Shown one piece after another: positions 9,361 to 21,700 of a DNA stretch of 64,000 nt; the first letter of the stretch is position 1; each line of letters starts with the position of its first letter. A program made the position numbers and the translations under genes. The stretch comes from Petrosia ficiformis (taxonomy: Eukaryota > Porifera > Demospongiae > Haplosclerida > Petrosiidae): NCBI GenBank assembly GCA_947044365.1, contig OX345651.1, positions 2,123,926 through 2,187,925 on the forward strand. The letters are read 5' to 3'. The notes below the pieces were generated by a model, which made no database searches, was not told where the DNA came from, and worked only from the letters and a program-made list of their open reading frames with translations.

Positions 9361-12295
9361 TGAACTCAGAACAACACTATTTCAGTATTTTATTTCAAAT
9401 ATGCTTTGTACTACTTTCAAGGTGTAGCTGTTGAACACACATGGCATTTTCATCCCATTTATATATAATTTTATGAGGTGTTGAGTAAGTATATACAACA
9501 TGTCAAGGATGGACTCTATTGAGTCTTTGTTTATTCTCATCACATCATATAAACACTCATCACAAAGGAATAAACTACTTAATTGGGTTCTAGTTTTTCC
9601 CTATATTCTGATAAATATAATAATATTGCAGAGCTAGTTTCGTCCGTCCTGAAGAGGGCAAGAAGAGATTTCACACAGTAGTAATGCAATTCATATATCC
9701 AAAAGGACTGTTTGTGTGTATGTTCGACAAAAATTTTTCCTGTCATACCACCCACTCTGTCTTCAAGTCTTACATGTATAAAGCTAACCTTAGAAAATAG
9801 TTCTTTAATTAACAGAAGTATACTTCTACATGTAGTTCTGAAAATCTAACTGAAAAAAATAAAAAATAGCCAATTATTTTAACGATTTCAGTCTATATTT
9901 AATTCAGAACAGAACATTATAAAAGCAAATTTTTGCTGTTTTTGTTCAAAAAATGCTATAGAAACCTGCCAAACTAAAGTCTATTCACATTCATGATGTC
10001 TTCAAAATAATGATGTGATGATATGTAATGTAGCGTATAGTATAATGTCGTAAGGTTAATACATGATTATACTGTAACTCTAGATCTATAATTTAGCAAT
10101 GGATTGAAATTTGACATACACAAAAAAGAACGGGAAGGATAATTATATCAAAATGGTACATGTAGAAAGATTATTTGTCATTTCAAAATAAAGTTATGAA
10201 CATTTTTCTGAGGACAAGGCGAAAGTGAATGAGCTTTACATATAGCTCAATGACAGCAAACATCTTTAACGTAAACTAACAATGGATATTCTACCTACAT
10301 GTACAAATCACATTCAATGACAATCAAGTGGTCAGGGAGATGTAAAAGAATCATGCTGATAGAACAGTATTTCACTAATATTGATACTACAGGACACACA
10401 CAACCTACATGTATGTTGTATACATAATATTCACAAGGTGCTGTTCTTTGAGCATGATCCGATGTAAAAATTATCTATAATTATGGCTTGATAGAGGATT
10501 AGTTTGATAAGGTGATGAGGTGTATAACAAGTCAGTATAATACATACATGAAGTATACATACCTTAGTAGTAACCACCAAACAGAATAATTTCAGCCACT
10601 CAGCTTGGCTGTCTTTTCAATCACGCAACTTCAGTTTCACGATTCATATTCTATCAGTACATGAATGCCTGATCCAAACCAAGTATGAATTAACACCAGT
10701 TGTTCAAGTCACTGAGTCTGGCCAACATATATAGGCACATTGAATGGCTGGTAGTAGTCTATACTCTATAGTCTAGTTATTAAATTAAATTAATAACAGT
10801 ATCATGTGACTCTAATATCAGGCGGGAGAACAGTCATTTTGAACCAGAGGAAAGTGGAGGTGAAAATGACATTTAGACGAAATTTGCTACCATTATCTGC
10901 AACAGTGGTAAGTTGACTAAGTTCTTCATCCCATGCATGAAGTTCAGTATTACATATATATTTTATACTTGTGTTAAAATCATTGGGTGTACAAACTGGC
11001 ATTGGGCTTTGGAAGCTCTGTGTCACAAATTCTTCACATCACTTATTTTCACTGCACAAATTAATAAGTTATATCACACAGTGCTGGCATTTGTGACCAT
11101 GTTTATAATCTTATTCAGCTCAAGAATTTTAATCTGGATATTGAATATCTGAGACACATGTAAATGCGATAGCAAGGTAAGTATAATTACCATATTAATA
11201 GATTGATGACTTTCACTCGAGTAAAGATTAAGGTTAACATTTGGACATTGGACTACTCATACATAGTAAGGTACATTTAAGTATTATGCTAATACGGAGT
11301 TCATCATACTGTATGACTATAGGTTTCCCTAAAACTTTACAACAAACATTTTGACACAGGTTAACACTCCCATTCATAATAAATCATGAATATTTACTTA
11401 TCTAAACAGTTTGCAATATATACTCTCAGTAAACTTCAGTAACTTCACTCCTATAATAGCACGGTAAACAATAGTTTAAGAATGTATCAAGGATTTCATC
11501 ATTGCTTACTGTAATTATGCAGATATTCACATACTCATGACAGCATTGATTCAGCATGGACTTCAAACTCGTAGAAGTTGTTGAGAAGTTGCAAGGTTTG
11601 CTCATGCTATTTATCACATAACAAATTCTGCTTTTCTTTTCAAAATAGCTCAAAAGAGTCAGCTAATGAAATTGCGAGGTTTGTTCTTGCTACTTCACTT
11701 TAATTTAATATGTTTATTTTATATACAGTTATTTAGGTCTGTATTTTACTTAAGCACAAAGGAACCTGTAACTTGTTCAACAGATGAGATAACCAAGTAA
11801 GCATATTATTTCGTTAATGAAGTAACATTACTAATTAATATTTACTACAGGTCCACTAAACTCATTGAAAATTAAAAGATTAATATTGGTTGGACACATG
11901 CACATCAGCAAACATTAATATTCTCAGTACATTTCAAGCTGTACTTTAAAACATTCAACAATGTTTTGATTAAACATTAATTTTTATAATTTTAAAGGAA
12001 AACAACAAAAAGTCATTAAAATAATATTAACAGTAAAATCATCGGTACACAGAAAAATATCAGTGCTATCTAGCACGAGTATGCTGACCTGGATGCTGTA
12101 GATATCAGTAGTATGCAGACAAACATCAATAGTATCGAGTGTTTTTATGCAGACATGGAATATTACTGGTATGTCGAATGTGTCCGTATTTTGTGTTATA
12201 CGGACTCTGTATACTAAACATAGTCGATGCTGCATACTAACGGGATAATAATGATTTACAGACGTGTATAGATGAAAATATCGGTCTGTATATGA

Positions 12296-15200
12296 ATGTC
12301 TGTTTTGCAGTGTTGCGGAATCCTAATGGGTCCTAGTAGAGTGCTATTGGGTCCTAGCGGACTCCTTATTGGTCCTAGCGGACACTTATTGAGTTCTAGT
12401 GGAGTCCCATTTGGTCCTAGAGGACTCCTTATGAGTCCTAGTGGACTCCTATCGGGTCCTAGTGGAGTCCTATTGGGTCCTAGTGGACTCCTTAATTTGT
12501 CCTAGAGGACTCCTATTCTGTCCTAGTGGACTCCTAATGGGTGCTTGTCCAGTCCTATTGGGTCCTACTGGAATCTTTATCGGTCCTAGTGTACACATAA
12601 TGGGTCCTAGTGGACTACTTATTGGTCCTAGTGGACTCCTATTGGGTCCTAGTGGACTGCTTATTGGTCCTATTGGACTCCTATTGGGTCCTAGTGGAGT
12701 CCTATTGGGTCATAGTGGACTCCTTATGGGTCCTAATGGACACATTATGGGTCATAATGGACTCTTAATGGGTCCTAGTGGACTCCTATTGGTTCCTAGT
12801 GGAGTCCTAATGGGTCCTAGCGGACTCCTATTGGGTCCTAGAGGACTCCTATTGGATACTAGGGGACTCCATATTGGTACTAGTGGACTCCTTTTGCGTC
12901 CTATTGGAGTCCCATTGGGTCTTAGTAGACTCCTTATGGGTCCTATAGGACTCCCAATGGGTCTTAGTGGACTCCTATTGGATCCTAATTGACTCCTTTT
13001 GGGATCTAGTGGAATCTTAGTGGGTCCTAGTGGACATCTCGTGGGTCCTAATGGAGTCCTATTGGGTCCTATTGGACTCCTTATGGGTCCTAGCAGACTC
13101 CTATTGGGTCCTAGAGGACTCCTATTGGATCCTAGGGGACTCCATATTGGTACTAGTGGACTCCTTTTGCGTCCTATTGGAGTCCTATTGGGTCTTAGTG
13201 GACTCATTATAGGTCCTATAGGACTCCCAATGGGTCTTAGTGGACTCCTATTGGATCCTAATTGACTCCTTTTGGGATCTAGTGGAATCATAGTGGGTCC
13301 TAGTGGACATCTCGTGGGTCCTAATGGAGTCCTATTGGGTCCTATTGGACTCCTTATGGGTCCTAGTGGACTCCTATTGGGTCCTAATTGACTCCATTTG
13401 GGATCTAGTGGAATCATAATGGGTGCTAGTAGACTCCTCATGAGTCCTAGTGGAGTCCTATTGGGTCCTTATGGATTCCTTATTGGTCCTATTGGACTCC
13501 TATTGGGTCCTAGTGGAGTCCTAACTGGTCATAGTGGACTCCTTATGGGTCCTAATGGACACATTATGGGTCATAATGGACTCTTAATGGGTCCTAGCGG
13601 ACTCCTATTGGTTCCTAGTGGAGTCCTAATGGGTCCTAGCGGACTCCTATTGGGTCCTAGAGGACTCCTATTGGATCTTAGGGGACTCCATATTGGTACT
13701 AGTGGACTCATTTTGCATCCTATTGGAGTCCCATTGGGTCTTAGTAGACTCCTTATGGGTCCTATAGCACTCCAAATGAGTCTTAGTGGAATTCTATTGG
13801 ATCCTAATTGACTCCATTTGGGATCTAGTGGAATCATAATGGGTGCTAGTAGACTCCTCATGAGTCCTAGTGGAGTCCTATTGGGTCCTTATGGATTCCT
13901 TATGGGTCCTAGTGGACTCCTAATGAACTCCTCATGGGTCCTAGTGGAGTCCTCTTGGGTCCTTATGGACACATTATGGGTCCTAGTGGACTCCTAATGG
14001 TTCCAGTAGAGTCCTATTTGGTCCTATTGGACTCCTTATGTGTCCTAGTGTACCCATTATGTGTCCTAGTGGACTCATTATCTGGTCCTAGTGGACTCCA
14101 ATTGTGTCCTAGTGGACTCCTTATTGGTCCTATTTGACTGCTATTGGGTACTAGTGGAGTCCTATTGGGTCCTAGTGGACTCCTTATGGGTCCAAGTGGA
14201 CTCCTACTGGGTCCTATTGGACTCCTTATGAGTCCTAGTGGAATCCAAATGGGTTCTAGTGGAGTCCTATTTGGTCATAGTGGACTCCTAATGTGTCCTA
14301 GCGGACTCCTGTTGGGTCCTAGTGGACTCGTAATCGGTCCTTCTGCAGTACTATTGGGTCCTACTGGAATCCTTATGGGTCCTAGTGGACACCTAATGGG
14401 TCCTAGTCGACTCCTTCTTGGTCCTAGTGGAGTCCTATTGGGTCCTAGTGGACTCCTTATGGGTCATAGTGGACACCTAAAGGGTCCTAGTGGACTCCTA
14501 ATGGGTCCTAGTGGACTCCTAATGGGTCCTAGTGGACTCATATTGGTTCCTATTGGACAACTTATTGTTCCTAGAGGACTCTTATTGGGTCGTAGTGGAC
14601 TCCTTATGGGTCCTTGTGGACTCGTAATGGGTCCTTGTACTGTCCTATTGGGTCCTAATGGAATCCTTATGGGTCCTAGAGGACACCTAATGGGTACTCC
14701 TAATGAGTCCAAGTGGACTCCTAAAGGGTCCTAGTGGACTCCTAATGGGTCCTAGTGGACTCCTAATGGGTCCTAGTGGACTCATATTGGTTCCTATTGG
14801 ACAACTTATTGTTCCTAGAGGACTCTTATTGGGTCGTAGTGGACTCCTTATGGGTCCTTGTGGACTCGTAATGGGTTTTTGTGCTGTCCTATTGGGTCCT
14901 AATGGAATCCTTATGGGTCCTAAAGGACACCTAATGGGTACTCCTAATGAGTCCAAGTGGACTCCTAAAGGGTCCTAGTGGACTCCTATTGGGTCCTAGT
15001 GGACACCTATTGGGTCCTATTGGACTCCTTATTGGTCTTAGTGGGCTCATATAGGGTCATAGTGGACTCCTTTTGGGTCCTAGTGGACTCTTATTGGGTC
15101 CTAGTGGTGTCCCATTGGGTCCTAGTGGACTCCTTATAGGTCCTAACGGACTCGTATAACGTTTTAGTGGACACCTATTGGGTCCTAGTGGACTACTAAT

Positions 15201-17385
15201 GGGTCCTAGTGGATTCCTAATGGGTCTTAGTTGACTCCTATTGGGTCCCAATTGACTCCTTTTGGGATGTAGTGGAATCATAAAGGGTCCTAGTGGACTC
15301 CTCATGGGTCATAGTGGAGTCCTATTGGGTACTTAAAGACACCTTATGGGTCCTTGTGGACTCCTAATGGGTCCTAGTGGAGTCATATTTGGTCCTATTG
15401 GACTCCTAATAGGTACTAGTGGACTCCTTATAGGTCCTAATGGACTCCTATAAGGTCATAGTTGGGTCCTAGTGGACTCCTTATTGGTTCTAGTGGACAC
15501 CTAATGGGTCACATTGGACTCCCAACGGGTCTTAGTGGACTCCTAATGGGTCCTAGTGGACTCCTATTTGGTCCTAGTGGACGCCTTATTGGTCATGGTG
15601 GACTCTAATTGGGTCTTAGTGGACTTTTAATTGGTTCTAGTGGACACCTATTGTGTTTTATTGGACTCCTTATATGTCCTAGTGGACTCCTATTGGGTCC
15701 TAGTGGACTCATATTGGGTCCTAGAGGACTCCTAATGGGCCCTAGCGGATTCCTAATTAGTCCTTGTGCAGTCCTATTGGGTCCTACTGGAATCCTTATG
15801 GGTCCTAGTGGACACCTAAAGGGTCCTAGTGGACTCCTTATTGGTCCTAGTGGACTCCAATTGTGTCCTAGTGGACTCCTTATTGGTCCTATTTGACTGC
15901 TATTGGGTACTAGTGGAGTCCTATTGGGTCCTAGTGGACTCCTACTGGGTCCTATTGGACTCCTTATGAGTCCTAGTGGAATCCAAATGGGTTCTAGTGG
16001 AGTCCTATTTGGTCATAGTGGACTCCTAATGTGTCCTAGCGGACTCCTATTGGGTCCTAGTGGACTCGTAATGGGTCCTTCTGCAGTACTATTGGGTCCT
16101 ACTGGAATCCTTATGGGTCCTAGTGGACACCTAGTGGGTCCTAGTCGACTCCTTTTTGGTCCTAGTGGACTCCTAATGGGTGCTAGTGGACTCATATTGG
16201 TTCCTATTGGACAACTTATTGTTCCTAGAGGACTCTTATTGGGTCGTAGTGGACTCCTTATGGGTCCTTGTGGACTCGTAATGGGTCCTTGTGCTGTCCT
16301 ATTGGGTCCTAATGGAATCCTTATGGGTCCTAGAGGACACCTAATGGGTACTCCTAATGAGTCCAAGTGGACTCCTAAAGGGTCCTAGTGGACTCCTAAT
16401 GGGTCCTAGTGGACACCTATTGGGTCCTATTGGACTCTTATTGGGTCCTAGTGGTGTCCCATTGGGTCCTAGTGGACTCCTTATAGGTCCTAACGGACTC
16501 CTATAACGTCCTAGTGGACACCTATTGGGTCCTAGTGGACTACTAATGGGTCCTAGTGGATTCCTAATGGGTCTTAGTGGACTCCTATTGGGTCCCAATT
16601 GACTCCTTTTGGGATGTAGTGGAATCATAATGGGTCCTAATGGACTCCTAATGGGTCCTAGTGGAGTCCTGTTTGGTTATAGTGGACTCTAAATGGGTCC
16701 TAGCGGACTCCTACTGGGTCCTAGTGGACTCCTAATGGGTCCTTGTGCTGTCCGAATGGGTCCTATTGCACTCCTTATGAATCCAAGTGGACTCCTAATG
16801 GGTCCTAGTGGACTTCTATTGTGTCCTAGTGGACTCCTATTGGGTCCTATTGGACTCCATATTGGTCGAAGTGGACTCTTATTGCATCCTAGTGGAGTGC
16901 CATTGGGTCCTACTGGACTCCTTATGTGTCCTAGTGGACTCCTAATGGGTCCTGTTGGACTCCTATTGGGTCCCAGTGGACTCCTAATGGTCCTAGTGGA
17001 CTTCTATTGGGTCCTAGTTTACTCCTATTGTGTCCTAGTGGACTCTTTATGGGTCCTAGTGGACTCCTAATGGATCATTGTTCAGTCCTACTGGGTCCTA
17101 GTGGACTCCTAATGCGTCCTAGTGGACTCCTAATGGGTCATTGTGCAGTCCTACTGGGTCTTAGTGGACTCCTATTGGGTCCTAATTGACTCCTTTTGGG
17201 ATCTAGTGGAATCATAAAGGCTCCAAGTGGACTCCTCATGGGTCATAAATGAGTCCTATTGGGTGCTTAAGGACTCCTTATGTGTCCTTGTGGACTCTTA
17301 ATGCGTCCTAGTGGACTCCTTATAGGTCCTAATGGACTCGTATTTGGTCCTAGTGGACTCCTTATGGGTCCTAGTAAACTCCTAA
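12296..17385 (+). repeat. 21-bp minisatellite array, left arm (forward orientation)
   Basis: About 240 units of a 21-bp repeat made of two related halves, GGGTCCTAGT and GGACTCCTAAT, with common T/A variants (CTATTGGG, CTTATGGG). In one frame the unit reads MGPSGLL. Open frames of 60-229 codons arise because 21 is a multiple of three, so they are not annotated as genes. Variant units recur at intervals (for example GCAGTCCTATTGGGTCCTAC), showing higher-order copying. The array starts abruptly after GCAGTGTTGCGGAATCC and ends at CTCCTAAATTCACAAAA. Confidence 0.95.
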
Positions 17386-18147
17386 ATTCACAAAAAAAAA
17401 AAAAAGTTTTAAAATTTCCTTAGTTTATCGGCATTCCCCTGCCGTTTAGATATCAAGTTTATTGAATAAATTCACAAAAAAAAAAAAGTTTTAAAATTTC
17501 CTCAGTTTATCGGCATTCCCCTGCCGTTTAGATATCAAGTTTATTGAATAAATTCACAAAAAAAAAAAAGTTTTAAAATATCCTCAGTTTATCGGCATTC
17601 CCCTGCCGTTTAGATATCAAGTTTATTGAATAAATTCACCAAAAAAAAAAAAAGTTTTAAAATTTCCTCAGTTTATCGGCATTCCCCTGCCGTTTAGATA
17701 TCAAGTTTATTGAATAAATTCACAAAAAAAAAAAAAAGAGTTTTAAAATTTCCTTAGTTTATCGGCATTCCCCTGCCGTTTAGATATCAAGTTTATTCAA
17801 TAAATTCACAAAAAAAAAAAAAAAAGTTTTAAAATTTCCTCAGTTTATTGGCATTCCCCTGCCGTTTAGATATCAAGTTTATTGAATAAATTCACAAAAA
17901 AAAAAAAAAAAGTTTTAAAATATCCTCAGTTTATCGGCATTCCCCTGCCGTGTAGATATCAATTTTATTGAATAAATTCACAAAAAAAAAAGAATAAATA
18001 AATAAAAAGTTTTAAAAATTCCTCAGTTCATCGGCATTCCCCTGCCGTTTAGTTATCAAGTTTATTGAATAAATTCACAAAAAAAAAAAAAAAAGTTTTA
18101 AAATTTCCTTAGTTTATCGGCATTCCCCTGCCGTTTAGATATCTAAA
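17386..18147 (+). repeat. ~85-90-bp tandem repeat derived from the satellite
   Basis: Nine direct copies of a unit made of AATTCAC, an A-tract of 11-17, GTTTTAAAATTTCCTCAG, TTTATCGGCATTCCCCTGCC and GATATCAAGTTTATTGAATA. The core matches the part of the ~435-bp satellite just after its A-tract (GTTTTAAAATTTCTTCAG and TCGGCATTCCCCGACC), so this looks like a secondary amplification of that segment. The last copy runs into the perfect palindrome TTTAGATATCTAAA (18134-18147), where orientation flips. Confidence 0.9.
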
Positions 18148-18766
18148 TGGCAGGGGAATGCTGATAAAGTGAGAAAATTTTAAAACAATTTTTTTTTTTT
18201 TTTTTTTTTTTTAATGAGATTTATAGAATTATTAATGAGATTCGTAGATTTATTAATGAGATTCATAGAATTATTAATGAGATTCATAGATCAAAGCCTA
18301 AACCCACAAGTGTGGCAAGTGAAAATGTTTTAGCCATATAAAAGGAAAAGAAACATAAGAATGTTAGCCTGGTCATTTGGGCTGTGGCATAGCTGCTCAG
18401 GTCCGGGGTGAGTATGTCATTGTTAGTGATGTTTGACGAGATCCTAGATCTCAAGGTCAGTTGTTACGTACTTCGTGTACGGCCCTCTTTCGAGGGGGGA
18501 CTGGGATACCGGCAACTGTTCCTCCCCATCAAATAAGCTATCAGTGACTCCAAATGACTTCAGGCTTTTTCAATTTACTTTTTGCTTTAATAAACTTGAT
18601 AACTAAACGGCAGGGGAATGGCGATGAACTGAGGAAATTTTAAAACTTTTGTTTTTTTTTGTTTTTTTTTTTGTGAATTTATTCAATAAACTTGATATCT
18701 AAACGGCAGGGGAATGCCGATAAACTAAAAAAATTAAAAAATTTTTTTTTTTTTTTTTTTGTGAAT
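18148..18766 (-). repeat. Inverted ~435-bp satellite unit flanked by inverted ~90-bp units
   Basis: Immediately after the TTTAGATATCTAAA turn the ~90-bp unit appears in reverse. It is followed by a T-tract and one essentially complete ~435-bp satellite unit on the minus strand (about 18190-18650, with four 21-bp subrepeats and the hairpin block). One more inverted ~90-bp unit follows, ending TTTTGTGAATTTAGGAGTCC. The array junction is the mirror of the one at 17385, so both arms have the same array-to-A-tract boundary. Confidence 0.9.
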
Positions 18767-21700
18767 TTAGGAGTCCACTAGGATCCATAAGGAGTCCACT
18801 AGGACCAAATACGAGTCTATTAAGACCTATAAGGAGTCCACTAGGACGCATTAGGAGTCCACAAAGACACATAAGGAGTCCTTAAGCACCCAATAGGACT
18901 CATTTATGACCCATGAGGAGTCCACTTGGAGCCTTTATGATTCGACTAGATCCCAAAAGGAGTCAATTAGGACCCAATAGGAGTCCACTAAGACCCAGTA
19001 GGACTGCACAATGACCCATTAGGAGTCCACTAGGACGCATTAGGAGTCCACTAGGACCCAGTAGGACTGAACAATGATCCATTAGGAGTCCACTAGGACC
19101 CATAAAAAGTCCACTAGGACACAATAGGAGTCCACTAGGACCCAATAGAAGTCCACTAGGACCATTAGGAGTCCACTAGGACCCAATAGGAGTCCACCAG
19201 GACCCATTAGGAGTCCACTAGGACACATAAGGAGTCCAGTAGGACCCAATGGCACTCCACTAGGATGCAATAAGAGTCCACTAGGACCCAGTAGGAGTCC
19301 GCTAGGACCCATTTAGAGTCCACTATAACCAAACAGGACTCCACTAGGACCCATTAGGAGTCCATTAGGACCCATTATGATTCCTCTACATCCCAAATGG
19401 AGACCATTAGGACCCAATAGAAGTCCACTAGGACCCATTAGGAGTCCACTTGGATTCATTAGGAGTGCACTAGGACCCATTAGGACTGCACAAGGACCCA
19501 TTAGGAGTCCACTAGGACCCAGTAGGAGTCCGCTAGGACCCATTTAGAGTCCACTATAACCAAACAGGACTCCACTAGGACCCATTAGGAGTCCATTAGG
19601 ACCCATTATGATTCCTCTACATCCCAAATGGAGACCATTAGGACCCAATAGGAATTCCACTAAGACCCATTAGGAGTCCACTAGGACCCTTTAGGAGTCG
19701 ACTAGGACCCATTAGGTGTCCACTATGACCCATAAGGATTCCAGTAGGACCCTATAGGACTGCTGAAGGACCCATTAGGAGTCCACTAGGACCCAGTAGG
19801 AGTCCGCTAGGACACATTAGGAGTCCACTATGACCAAATAGGACTCAACTAGGACCCATTAGGAGTCCACTAGGACCCTTTATGATTCCTCTAGATCCCA
19901 AATGGAGTCCACTAGGACCCATTAGGAGTCCACTAGGACCCTTTAGGTGTCCACTATGACTTATAAGGAGTCCACTAGGACCCAATAGGACTCCACTAGG
20001 ACCAAGAAGGAGTCGACTAGGACCCATTAGGTGTCCACTAGGACCCATAAGGATTCCAGTAGGACCCAATAGTACTGCAGATGGACCGATTACGAGTCCA
20101 CTAGGACCCAGTAGGAGTCCGCTAGGACACATTAGGAGTCCACTATGACCAAATAGGACTCCACTAGAACCCATTTAGATTCCACTAGGACTCATAAGGA
20201 GTCCAATAGGACCCAGTAGGAGTCCACTTGGACCCATAAGGAGTCCACTAGGACCCAATAGGACTCCACTAGTACCCAATAGCAGTCCAATAGGACCAAT
20301 AAGGAGTCCACTAGGACACAATTGGAGTCCACTAGGACAAGATAATGAGTCCACTAGGACCCATAATGGGTACACTAGGACACATAAGGAGTCCAATAGG
20401 ACCAAATAGGACTCCACTAGAACCCAGTTGGATTTCACTACGACATATAAGGAGTCCAATAAAACCCAATAGGAGTCCACTAGGACCCATAAGGAGTCCA
20501 CTAGGACCCTATAGGACTCCACTAGGACCAAGAAGGAGTCGACTAGGACCCATTAGGTGTCCTCTAGGACCCATAAGGATTCCATTAGGACCCAATAGGA
20601 CAGCACAAGGACCCATTACGAGTCCACAAGGACCCATAAGGAGTCCACTACGACCCAATAAGAGTCCTCTAGGAACAATAAGTTGTCCAATAGGAACCAA
20701 TATGAGTCCACTAGGACCCATTAGGAGTCCACTAGGACCCATTAGGAGTCCACTAGGACTTTTTAGGTGTCCACTATGACTTATAAGGAGTCCACTAGGA
20801 CCCAATAGGACTCCACTAGGACCAAGAAGGAGTCGACTAGGACCCATTAGGTGTCCACTAGGACCCATAAGGATTCCAGTAGGACCCAATAGTACTGCAG
20901 AAGGACCGATTACGAGTCCACTAGGACCCAGTAGGTGTCCGCTAGGACACATTAGGAGTCCACTATGACCAAATAGGACTCCACTAGAACCCATTTGGAT
21001 TCCACTAGGACTCAAAAGGAGTCCAATAGGACCCAATAGGACTCCACTAGTACCCAATAGCAGTCCAATAGGACCAATAAGGAGTCCACTAGGACACAAT
21101 TGGAGTCCACTATGACCTTATAGGAGTCCACTAGGACCCATAAGGAGTCCACTAGGACCCAACAGGAGTCCACTATGACCTTATAGGAGTCCATTAGGAC
21201 CTATAAGGAGTCCACTAGTACCTATTAGGAGTCCAATAGGACCAAATATGACTCCACTAGGACCCATTAGGAGTCCACAAGGACCCATAAGGTGTCCACT
21301 AGGACCCTTTATGATTCCACTACATCCCAAAAGGAGTCAATTGGGACCCAATAGGAGTCCACTAAGACTCATTAGGAATCCACTAGGACCCATTAGTAGT
21401 CCACTAGGACCCAATAGGTGTCCACTAGGACGTTATAGGAGTCCGCTAGGACACATTAGGAGTCCACTATGACCAAATAGGACTCCACTAGAACCCATTT
21501 GGATTCCACTTGGACTCATAAGGAGTCCAATAGGACCCAGTAGAAGTCCACTTGGACCCATAAGGAGTCCACTAGGACCCAATAGGACTCCACTAGTACC
21601 CAATAGCAGTCCAATAGGACCAATAATGAGTCCACTAGGACACATAATGGGTACACTAGGACTCATTAGGAGTCCAATAGGACCAAATAGGACTCCACTA

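Larger units (their letters stand above)
8669..12295 (+). repeat. Left arm of giant inverted repeat, non-array part
   Basis: This 3.63-kb stretch is the reverse complement of 25036-28662; paired positions sum to 37331 throughout. Open frames at mirrored positions (for example 10802-11026 with 26305-26529, and 11984-12235 with 25096-25347) translate identically. One mismatch was noticed in the outer 150 bp (ATATTTCTG against ATATCTCTG). The outer end abuts the satellite with at most one base of overlap. The arm is AT-rich and has no recognisable gene apart from the transposase stub at its outer end. The small mirrored frames (74-83 codons) have no recognisable motif. Confidence 0.95.

Noticed and set aside
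10802..11026. 74-codon frame (and its mirror at 26305-26529) as a real gene, with similar small frames at 11426, 11984, 25096 and 25678
   Set aside because: They have no recognisable motif, lie in a repetitive arm, and their identity between arms only reflects the duplication.
18360..18450. tRNA-derived SINE promoter in the satellite
   Set aside because: TGGCATAGCTGC resembles box A, but no acceptable box B follows at tRNA spacing.
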